Assembly: GCA_019634925.1 (NCBI GenBank)
Contig: JAHCAL010000001.1
Span: 62,001-126,000 of the forward strand
Direction: 5' to 3'
From: Pseudomonadales bacterium
Lineage (GTDB): Bacteria; Pseudomonadota; Gammaproteobacteria; Pseudomonadales; Azotimanducaceae
DNA: 64,000 nucleotides
This document shows positions 19,475 to 27,068 of this stretch, one piece after another (positions within the stretch are counted from its first letter, which is position 1; every line of letters begins with the position of its first letter). The position numbers were made by a program, and so were the translations under genes. The notes beneath the pieces are model-generated. The model searched no databases. It saw nothing but the letters and a program-made list of their open reading frames with translations, and had not been told where the DNA came from.

Positions 19475-20737
19475 GTGAAACCTTCAGGTCTCTGCAATCT
19501 CGCCTCGCTCGTGACTATTCAAGGTTCGAATGCGGTCTTGCCGCTAGTCGTCTTTCCTCATCTTTTGATGATCGCTGGCCAGGATGCATACACCCAAGTG
19601 GTCCTAGCGGAAGCCATTGCACTTGGTGTTTTGGCTTTGTCCATGTATAGCTTTGACATCGACGCTGTTCCCAAGCTTGTGGGTAAGAACCCGGAACGGG
19701 ATGCCATCGATATATCGATCGCCTATTGTGAGGTTCTCTACGTCCGGCTCATGCTTTTTGTTGTGTCATCTGCGGTGATAGTCGCAGTTTGCATCGCAGT
19801 TGCACCTAAATTGACTGCAGCACTTAGTCTGTGGCTGTTAGTGCCGCTTAGTCACGTCTTGAACTCTGCTTGGGTCTACCAGGCTCTGGAGCGGAACGCG
19901 GCCCTCGCGATAGCGATTGCAGTCAGCAGGATCGTCGCCATGGCACTAGTGCTTTGGCTTTTGGTTGACCCAGAGGATTTTTTGCTGGTCCCTGCGATAG
20001 TGGGGGGCGCTTCGCTGACCGCATCATTCGTTTCTGTTTTTCTCGTGTTGCGCCAGTTTGACGTTCAATTCAAGAGGATTCCGATCGCCCATCTGACTCG
20101 AGCGATCCGAGACGGAAGAACCATATTCTTTGGTAGCGGTTCTGTATATTTCTACAGAGAGTTTAACGTTGTTCTGATGAACTCATGGGGTGTCTCAAGC
20201 GCAGGAATCGCTGCCTACTCACTTGCAGAAAAATTCGTCAAGTGCCTGCAAGCGATTGCCCGCCCTCTCAATCAGTTCTATTTCCCAAAGGCGGTCATAG
20301 CGTTGAGAGATTCCAAGTCGCCAGGTATCACCCAGTTCAAAGCGGTGTTGCGATTGGGAGTGCCTCAGCAAGTCCTGCTGCTAATTGTGCTCGGCATCGT
20401 ATGGTTGGTGTGGGCATTGGGGGGCGAGGATATATCGGAGTATTGGAATCTCCCCCTCATGCAGGAGACGGCCTTGATGGTTGGAGTCATGATGCCGGTA
20501 GTATTGATAGGATCGTTCAACTTTATGCAGGGAAGCGTCGGACTAAACATCCTTGGCGCCCGTAGATACATGTTCCTCAGTCAGATCAGCGTCGGAATTT
20601 TGAATATTGTTGTTTGCAGCCTATTGGTAATTGAAATGGGTACGATAGGTGGCGCTTTCGCGTTTATCGTCGCTGAGATCATCCTTTTCGGACTCATCGC
20701 GCGCAGGTACCTTTCAAGGAGTCAACTAGAACAATAG
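19475..20737 (+). CDS. wzx: Wzx-like polysaccharide repeat-unit flippase
   Basis: A 420-residue protein with about 12 hydrophobic segments. The N-terminus SLVTIQGSNAVLPLVVFP matches the Wzx/RfbX lipid-linked oligosaccharide flippase pattern, and the internal SLAEKFVKCLQAIARPLNQFYFPKA is also typical. It moves undecaprenyl-linked repeat units across the inner membrane. The GTG start at 19475 is forced by an upstream in-frame stop, but AAGGAG is only one base from it, so a slightly later start is possible. Base composition is clearly more AT-rich than the housekeeping flanks. Confidence 0.85.
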   Translation: MKPSGLCNLASLVTIQGSNAVLPLVVFPHLLMIAGQDAYTQVVLAEAIALGVLALSMYSFDIDAVPKLVGKNPERDAIDISIAYCEVLYVRLMLFVVSSAVIVAVCIAVAPKLTAALSLWLLVPLSHVLNSAWVYQALERNAALAIAIAVSRIVAMALVLWLLVDPEDFLLVPAIVGGASLTASFVSVFLVLRQFDVQFKRIPIAHLTRAIRDGRTIFFGSGSVYFYREFNVVLMNSWGVSSAGIAAYSLAEKFVKCLQAIARPLNQFYFPKAVIALRDSKSPGITQFKAVLRLGVPQQVLLLIVLGIVWLVWALGGEDISEYWNLPLMQETALMVGVMMPVVLIGSFNFMQGSVGLNILGARRYMFLSQISVGILNIVVCSLLVIEMGTIGGAFAFIVAEIILFGLIARRYLSRSQLEQ

Positions 20738-20851
20738 GGTAGGCTTTTGAATGGACGACGTGTTCGACATGTCTGACTAATGGAGTAGGAGAGATCTTGC
20801 GCGCAAGGTCCGAGATATTGATCTGGCCTCTACATGATTGGTGTTTCATAA

Positions 20852-22225
20852 GTGGATCTGATCGAACGTCTGCTCGCGATTTCAATCGCCTCGGGAATCC
20901 TAGTTACCGGATTGGTTGTGCGCACGGCGGCTGGAACGTGGGCGAATCCGGCGGCTCTGTTTAGCTGCTTCTGGTTCTTGTTTACGTTTGTTCCGCTATT
21001 GGCGCTGCCATTCGTGCCAATCAATTGGCTCGCAATTGCATATATTTGGGCTGCCTGTCTGGCGTTTGCGGCCCCGGTGCTCATGTTTGATTGGAGGTCG
21101 GCCCATACTCGCAATGTGCGCAACGTTCGTTTCCGACGCGGGTACTTGTTTACTCCTGTCGTTCGTTGTGTGTTCGTACTTAGTTTGACGATCTCAGTGG
21201 TGTTTGTGCTGCTTGATTTGCTGATTCAAGGCTTTAACTTTCAGCGAATCGTTGCCGACTTTTTTGCATCCTCGAATGAATACATGTCAATGCGCTACGC
21301 GGGGGAGATTCGAAGTAATCCATTTGGGCAATGGGGTTTGATTGGAGCGTACATGTGTTCGATTTTCGGGGGTTTGCTACATGCGTCGTGTAACGACCAT
21401 AGGGAACGATGGTTGTATCTTGTTGGTGCAATGTTGCCTGCGGTGCTTGTGATGTTGGTTCAGTCCGCAAAAGGCCTATTTGTGACCGCGATTGCGATCA
21501 TATTGGGCGCGCATTTGTTGTGCCGTGTGTTAGTGAATCAGCGCCCGCATCTCAGCATAAGGGGCTTAGCGAAGCAGTGGAGGTATGGATTCATCGCGGT
21601 TCCCTTGCTGATAGTCGCTTTCTTGTCTAGAGGCTTGTATAGCATTAGTGATAGCGATGAGGTTGTGGCTCGACTAATCGCATACTTAGGATCATATGCT
21701 TTTCTGCATGTCTATGCCTTCTCAGACTGGTTTTCCCATGCGTACGGTATGGCTTCGCTTCAGACCTACCCCAGTGAATTTTTTACGTACGGGTTTTATT
21801 CGTTTGTAGCGATGTTCGAGTTATTCGGGGCTGGATTGCCAATTCCTCCAGGTACCTATGGTGAGTATCTCGCGATCCCGGGATTGTCCCCCGGGAACAT
21901 CTACACCATCTTTCGTGGATTGATCACCGACTTCGGGCTTGGTGGATCTCTGGTCTTTCTCTGGCTCTTGGGGATTGTATTCCAGTGGGGGTTTTGGGCG
22001 CTGTTGATGGCCAAGCGTCCGGTGCTCGGCATTGCCATGTACATCCTGTTTATTCAGTTCCTGTACAAATCGTATCTGATCAGCGTATTTATATGGAATT
22101 CGACCTATCTTGTGTTTGTTCTTACGGTTGTCGTGCTGGCCGCGAATAGATTGGCGCGCGCAAAGCATTCGCATACTCTCCGGGAACTCGGACGTTTCGC
22201 GCGGAAGAGAGCGAGTGTCTCTTGA
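20852..22225 (+). CDS. wzy: Wzy-like O-antigen/capsule polymerase
   Basis: A 457-residue, very hydrophobic protein with about 11-12 membrane segments and a larger periplasmic loop around residues 285-345 (HAYGMASLQTYPSEFF through GLSPGNIYT). This is the topology of Wzy polymerases; sequence conservation in this family is poor. It would join repeat units on the periplasmic side. Start GTG at 20852, with no clear ribosome site; a stop codon immediately upstream in frame excludes earlier starts. The call rests on topology and on its position next to wzx and wzz. Confidence 0.75.
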   Translation: MDLIERLLAISIASGILVTGLVVRTAAGTWANPAALFSCFWFLFTFVPLLALPFVPINWLAIAYIWAACLAFAAPVLMFDWRSAHTRNVRNVRFRRGYLFTPVVRCVFVLSLTISVVFVLLDLLIQGFNFQRIVADFFASSNEYMSMRYAGEIRSNPFGQWGLIGAYMCSIFGGLLHASCNDHRERWLYLVGAMLPAVLVMLVQSAKGLFVTAIAIILGAHLLCRVLVNQRPHLSIRGLAKQWRYGFIAVPLLIVAFLSRGLYSISDSDEVVARLIAYLGSYAFLHVYAFSDWFSHAYGMASLQTYPSEFFTYGFYSFVAMFELFGAGLPIPPGTYGEYLAIPGLSPGNIYTIFRGLITDFGLGGSLVFLWLLGIVFQWGFWALLMAKRPVLGIAMYILFIQFLYKSYLISVFIWNSTYLVFVLTVVVLAANRLARAKHSHTLRELGRFARKRASVS

Positions 22226-22403
22226 TTGCGGTCTCTCGCTATTTCGTGGCACAGATCGAGCCAGTTTGGCTGATTCATTCGATAGCGCCTAGTGGCCCAT
22301 TCTCGGTTAGGTTGGCGGTTGAGCCAACTAGTGGATGGTGCGCTGTGTGGCATGTGAGCGTGAATATCAGGTACGACCTGGCTCTGAAGGCTGGAGCGAT
22401 GAG

Positions 22404-23249
22404 ATGAAGTTCGCGTACGTTTGCACGAATTTTAACAATACAAGCTACACACTAGCCGCTATCCGATCGTTGTATCGATGCGACCCCAACAAACAGTTGG
22501 TGTATGTTGTCGTTGATAATGCCTCTGCTCCAGTTGAGGCAGAGAGTCTCTCTGGTCTAGAAAGAGAGTTCGTCGGCCTGCATCTGATTCGGAGCGAAAG
22601 GAACCTGGGCTATTTTTCCGGATTGAATCTCGGATTGGATTACGTGCGGCGATTCCACAGTGATGTTGCATGGGTGATCGTTGGAAACAACGATTTAGTC
22701 TTCTCGGATCACTTTGTGGAGACCCTCGCCAACAAATCTGAAGTTTATTCTCAGTACGCCGTTATCGCGCCGAACATCGTCACTTTGGATGGAGACAGAC
22801 AGAATCCACATATTCGCGAGCATATAGGCTTGGCTCGGATACGAGCCTATGACACATACTATTCAAGCTATTTGTTGGCGCGATTGATCGCGAAAATTGT
22901 TGGTGTTGGTCGGCGGCATTTCAATCGCCGCGATCAGAGCGGGTATGCAACCGCCAGAGAGATTTATGCATGCCATGGATCCTGCTTTGTTCTAAGCCGG
23001 AAGTTCTTCGAGACGTTTGGCGAGCTCTGGGCGCCAACTTTCATGTTCGGTGAGGAGGTGTTTCTCGCCGAGCAGGTAGCCAAGTCATCAATGCGAATCC
23101 TATATTCGCCAGAGTTGGAGGTTATACATGCAAGCCATGCTGCGGTTTCAGGGTTGCATGCACGACAGAAGTGGGAGCTGATGCGCATTGCCTATAGCCT
23201 TTATCGGCCGTTGTTGATTTCGCGTATCAATGATGTTCGCGTACCTTGA
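22404..23249 (+). CDS. GT2 family glycosyltransferase
   Basis: A 281-residue GT-A type transferase of the rhamnosyl/galactofuranosyl-like GT2 group. It begins MKFAYVCTNFNN, has VVDNASAP and ERNLGYFSGLNLG donor-site segments, GNNDLVFS as the DxD equivalent, and a FGEEVFLAEQ motif near residue 225. The ATG at 22404 is chosen because GGAG lies seven bases upstream and homologous domains start there; an in-frame upstream extension would add an unrelated Cys-rich stretch. The 178-base gap before it holds no gene. Codon use is AT-richer than the flanks. Confidence 0.85.
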   Translation: MKFAYVCTNFNNTSYTLAAIRSLYRCDPNKQLVYVVVDNASAPVEAESLSGLEREFVGLHLIRSERNLGYFSGLNLGLDYVRRFHSDVAWVIVGNNDLVFSDHFVETLANKSEVYSQYAVIAPNIVTLDGDRQNPHIREHIGLARIRAYDTYYSSYLLARLIAKIVGVGRRHFNRRDQSGYATAREIYACHGSCFVLSRKFFETFGELWAPTFMFGEEVFLAEQVAKSSMRILYSPELEVIHASHAAVSGLHARQKWELMRIAYSLYRPLLISRINDVRVP

Positions 23250-23261
23250 ATCGAGACACCG

Positions 23262-25385
23262 ATGAAACAAGTGCTTCAATCGCTAAAGGGTGGGCGGCCT
23301 CTACCTGTAGATGTCCCGGCGCCTCGTGCGGCGACTGGCTCAGTCGTGATTCGCTCCTCAGCCTCGTTAGTATCGGCGGGCACAGAGCGGATGCTAGTCG
23401 AATTCGGGAGCGGTGGTTTGCTGTTCAAAGCGCGACAGCAACCGGACAAGGTTAAAATGGTGCTGGACAAGATGCGATCAGAGGGCATAGGCACGACTCT
23501 GGAGACGGTCGCTAGCAAGCTCGATCAGCCGTTGGCCCTAGGTTACTGCAATGTAGGCCGCGTCCTAGAAGTGGGAGAACGGGTAGCAAGTTTCTCGGTG
23601 GGTGAAAGGTTGGCCAGCAATGGCCCGCACGCCGAAGTCGTCTCCGTTCCGGAAAATCTATGTGCTCGCATCCCGGACTCGGTTTCCGATGAAGCAGCAA
23701 GTTTCACGATTTTGGGTGCCATTGCTTTGCAGGGCATCCGTCTGGCTAATCCAACCATTGGAGAGTGTGTCGTCGTAACGGGCTTGGGCCTCATAGGTCT
23801 ATTGGCCGTACAGATTCTCAAGGCCCATGGATGTAGGGTGCTTGGCATTGACTTTGATTCCGCACGCTTGGCCCTCGCGCGAGAGTTCGGGGCGGAAGTG
23901 GCGAACCCGAGTGCCGGTGACGACGTGCTGGCTGTTGCTGAGGCGTTCTCCCGCGGACGGGGCGTCGACGCGGTGATCATTACCGCTTCAACCCAGAGCA
24001 GTGAGCCTGTGAGCCAAGCGGCCAGAATGTGCCGCAAGCGTGGCAGAATCGTGTTGGTAGGGGTGACCGGTCTCGAACTCAGCCGTGCTGATTTCTACGA
24101 GAAGGAGCTCACTTTCCAAGTGAGCTGTTCCTACGGCCCTGGACGCTACGACCCGGAGTACGAAGAGCAAGGTCACGACTACCCCATCGGGTTCGTACGC
24201 TGGACCGAGCAGCGCAATTTCGAGGCGGTCCTGGATCTTATGGCGTCCGGCTCCGTTAACGTCGAGCCACTGATTTCACACAGATTCCCGATTGAGCGGG
24301 CCGCCGAGGCTTTTTCCCTGCTGGCTTCCGACGAGCCTTCGCTTGGGATTCTCCTCGAGTATGATCAGGAGGCGCCAAAGGATCGTCTGGTACAGCGCAG
24401 CGTGTCCTTGTCTCCAACGATTCCAAATGCCACGGCCGGTGTGGTGGGATTTCTTGGGTCTGGAAATTACGCGAGCCGGGTACTTATGCCGGCTTTTCGG
24501 GCGGCCGGCGTCGCGCTTCACACCGTGGTGAGCGGGGGCGGAGCAAGCGCGGTGCACTTCGGTCACAAGTTCGGCTTCTCCGAGGCAGCTAGCGATCCAA
24601 GCCGGGTTTTGGAAAATCCTCAAATCGATACCGTGGTCATAGCCACGCGCCACGATGCTCATGCGTCACAGGTTCTTGCGGCATTGCGTTCAGGCAAACA
24701 CGTTTTTTGCGAGAAGCCGCTGTGCCTGACTCTCGAAGAACTCACGGAAATCGAAGGTGAGATACGCAATCGCAACGGACAACGTTTGATGGTCGGATTC
24801 AATCGCAGGTTCGCACCGCATACTCAGCGCATCAAAGCGATGTTGAAGACACTGTCTGCCCCCAGTCACTTCATCATGACCGTCAACGCGGGGGAGATAC
24901 CGCTGGGCCATTGGACGCAAGATCCCGCTGTTGGTGGTGGCCGCATCGTGGGCGAAGCTTGCCACTTTATTGACCTGCTTCGCTACCTCGCAGGAGTTCC
25001 TATCGCCGTGCACCATGCGGTCAGCCTCGGGCCGCACGACGCGCTGCGTGTTCGTGAGGACAAATCTACCATTACGCTTCATTTTGCTGATGGATCAATT
25101 GGCTCGATTCATTACCTTGCGAACGGCCATCGCGCGTTCCCTAAGGAGCGACTAGAGGTTTTCTGTGGTGGTCGAGTTCTGCAACTAGACAACTTCCGCA
25201 ATCTCAAGGGCTGGGGCTGGCCCGGGTTCTCGAAGATGAAATTGTGGCGACAGGACAAGGGTGCTAGCGCATGCGCCGCTGCATTCGTCGCGTCGGTCAA
25301 GTCGGGTAGCGAATGTCCGATACCGCTCGATGAGCTGTTGGAAACCAGCCGCGTGTCGATCGAAGTGGCGGAGTCTTTGCGTTGA
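23262..25385 (+). CDS. bi-domain oxidoreductase: zinc-less MDR dehydrogenase plus Gfo/Idh/MocA
   Basis: A 707-residue fusion. Residues 1 to about 360 form a medium-chain alcohol-dehydrogenase-like domain (GYCNVGRVLEVGE, VVVTGLGLIGLLAVQ). The usual catalytic GHE zinc motif is not evident. Residues about 390-700 form a Gfo/Idh/MocA domain, with GFLGSGNYASRVLMPA as NAD-binding loop and FCEKPLCLT with the conserved Lys. Such fusions recur in polysaccharide loci beside heparinase-family genes, as here. A two-step redox change on a nucleotide sugar or glycan uronate is a reasonable inference, but no reaction is established. The stop overlaps the TTG start of the next gene. Confidence 0.85.
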   Translation: MKQVLQSLKGGRPLPVDVPAPRAATGSVVIRSSASLVSAGTERMLVEFGSGGLLFKARQQPDKVKMVLDKMRSEGIGTTLETVASKLDQPLALGYCNVGRVLEVGERVASFSVGERLASNGPHAEVVSVPENLCARIPDSVSDEAASFTILGAIALQGIRLANPTIGECVVVTGLGLIGLLAVQILKAHGCRVLGIDFDSARLALAREFGAEVANPSAGDDVLAVAEAFSRGRGVDAVIITASTQSSEPVSQAARMCRKRGRIVLVGVTGLELSRADFYEKELTFQVSCSYGPGRYDPEYEEQGHDYPIGFVRWTEQRNFEAVLDLMASGSVNVEPLISHRFPIERAAEAFSLLASDEPSLGILLEYDQEAPKDRLVQRSVSLSPTIPNATAGVVGFLGSGNYASRVLMPAFRAAGVALHTVVSGGGASAVHFGHKFGFSEAASDPSRVLENPQIDTVVIATRHDAHASQVLAALRSGKHVFCEKPLCLTLEELTEIEGEIRNRNGQRLMVGFNRRFAPHTQRIKAMLKTLSAPSHFIMTVNAGEIPLGHWTQDPAVGGGRIVGEACHFIDLLRYLAGVPIAVHHAVSLGPHDALRVREDKSTITLHFADGSIGSIHYLANGHRAFPKERLEVFCGGRVLQLDNFRNLKGWGWPGFSKMKLWRQDKGASACAAAFVASVKSGSECPIPLDELLETSRVSIEVAESLR

Positions 25386-26098
25386 GCCGACTGGTAAACT
25401 GGTTCGATCGTACGTTCTACCCTACGTTTGAACGCAACTGGGACGATATGCTGTTCCGCGAACGTGTCCTGGCTCGGGTCAGGCCGGACTCAGTGGTGCT
25501 GGATGTAGGAGCCGGAGCCGGCATTGTCGCAGCCATGAATTTTCGTGGGCGGGTGGCTCGCATCTGCGGTATCGATCTCGATCCGCGTGTGGTGGTCAAC
25601 TCCAACCTGGATGAAGGACGGGTTGCAGATGCCAGCGATATCCCATACCCGGACGCGAGCTTCGATCTCGTGTTCGCAGATAACGTTATGGAGCACTTGG
25701 AGGATCCCGTCGGCGTTTTCAGGGAGATTCGGAGAGTGCTGAAGCCGGCAGGGCTGCTGCTCTTCAAGACGCCGAACAGCACTCACTACATGCCGTTAAT
25801 CGCGCGGTGCACGCCGCATCGATTTCACCAGATGGTTAATCGAATGCGCGGGCGCCATGAAAGTGACACGTTTCCCACACGTTATCGGGCCAACAACGTT
25901 GCTCAGATCGAGCGGCTTGCTGCGTCTACTGGGTGGGATATCGTTCGAATCGAAAGAATCGAGGGTCGCCCCGAGTATCTGCGTTGGAGCGGCGTGGCGT
26001 ACGCGCTGGGCTTACTATACGAGCGCCTGGTGAACTCCACAGAAGGGCTTGCCGCGCTTCGCGTACTGCTCGTTGCCGAGCTGCGGAAGCGAGGCTGA
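25382..26098 (+). CDS. class I SAM-dependent methyltransferase
   Basis: A 238-residue Rossmann-fold methyltransferase. Motif I is VLDVGAGAGIVAAM near residues 39-52. Acidic ribose contact is IDLDPR, and DASFDLVFADNVMEHLEDP is the Methyltransf_11 motif IV-V stretch. It likely methylates a sugar or the glycan end. It starts with TTG that overlaps the preceding TGA (TTGA). It is the last gene of the plus-strand operon and ends 15 bases before the convergent wzz stop. Confidence 0.86.
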   Translation: MSRLVNWFDRTFYPTFERNWDDMLFRERVLARVRPDSVVLDVGAGAGIVAAMNFRGRVARICGIDLDPRVVVNSNLDEGRVADASDIPYPDASFDLVFADNVMEHLEDPVGVFREIRRVLKPAGLLLFKTPNSTHYMPLIARCTPHRFHQMVNRMRGRHESDTFPTRYRANNVAQIERLAASTGWDIVRIERIEGRPEYLRWSGVAYALGLLYERLVNSTEGLAALRVLLVAELRKRG

Positions 26099-26113
26099 GC
26101 GACGCCTCAGGGC

Positions 26114-27055
26114 TCAGTCCGGCCGCCGCAGGGCCCTTGCTGCCAGCACCCAAAGTAGCCCCAGCAATCCTCCTGCTACCGTGCCTAGTGCTACGACCAT
26201 CAGCCGCTTGGGCTTGTCAGGCTCCCGGGCCGGCTGGGCCGAATCGATCACCCGGAATGCGTACTCCTCGCTGCCGCGCGCCAGCATGAGCTTCTGCATC
26301 TCTGACTCGAGCAGCCGTCCGATCGATTGTTGAAGAGCGACGACATTGGTGTTCGCGAGTTCCGCTTGCAGAAACGCCACGTTCGCTTCGGCCTCGCGCA
26401 GCGCCCGAGCGCGCATGCGCTGATTGAGTCGTTGGGCCAGCTCGTTCGCCCAACGTGCGGCCTGCTCCGCGTCTGTCCAGCTGATCGAGAGCGTCACCAT
26501 CGAGGTCTGACGATTCTGGTCCACCCGCAGGATGTCTTCGTGAAAGTATTTGATGGCGTCGCGAATGTCCGGATGGTCGGCCGGGTTCTTCATGCGCCAC
26601 GAACCGGTCGCTGGATCCCAGTCATCCTGGAAGAAGACCGTGAGCAACCCATTGGCCTCGATGAACTCGGCAGCCAGTTCGCGTGAGCCGAGCGTCGATA
26701 CGGCCTCAGCGACGGAGCCACCGTCCCCCAGATTCACGCCGGCCAGGCTGGCAAGCCCGCCGAGTTGTCCTGCGAGCATCCCGCCCGGTCGCTCCTCGAC
26801 GGGTGCAAGCAGTACCTCCGAGCGATACCAGGGCGTTGCGAGCATTGCATAGGCCACTGCGATTGCCGAACACAGCGCAGTGATTGCGATCAGGGTGAGC
26901 TTCGCATCCCACAATACGCGGAACAGCCCTGCGAGATCGATTTCGTCCGCGTCGTCCTGGGCCAGCACATGTTCCGGCATGACATAGACCACGCGCTCGC
27001 CGGCAACGGAGTTCTGGCTGGGGGATGAGTCCGGGCCCTGCGTCCTCTCGGTCAT
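26114..27055 (-). CDS. wzz: Wzz chain-length determinant protein
   Basis: A 313-residue polysaccharide co-polymerase. An N-terminal membrane helix (about 49-70) follows the EIDLAGLFRVLWDAK motif, a periplasmic alpha-helical region with coiled-coil character occupies about 160-270, and a second membrane helix with the proline-rich PDKPKRLMVVALG precedes the C-terminus. It sets the modal length of the polymer made by Wzy. No cytoplasmic tyrosine-kinase domain follows, so it is PCP1-like rather than Wzc-like. It is the last gene of the wzi-wza-wzz minus-strand unit. Confidence 0.92.
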   Translation of the reverse strand: MTERTQGPDSSPSQNSVAGERVVYVMPEHVLAQDDADEIDLAGLFRVLWDAKLTLIAITALCSAIAVAYAMLATPWYRSEVLLAPVEERPGGMLAGQLGGLASLAGVNLGDGGSVAEAVSTLGSRELAAEFIEANGLLTVFFQDDWDPATGSWRMKNPADHPDIRDAIKYFHEDILRVDQNRQTSMVTLSISWTDAEQAARWANELAQRLNQRMRARALREAEANVAFLQAELANTNVVALQQSIGRLLESEMQKLMLARGSEEYAFRVIDSAQPAREPDKPKRLMVVALGTVAGGLLGLLWVLAARALRRPD

Positions 27056-27068
27056 GGCCTATCCCCGA

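Noticed and set aside
22226..22403. Small frames in the gap between wzy and the GT2 gene
   Set aside because: No ribosome site or domain; the GT2 gene has a good start at 22404, and the gap reads as AT-richer spacer.
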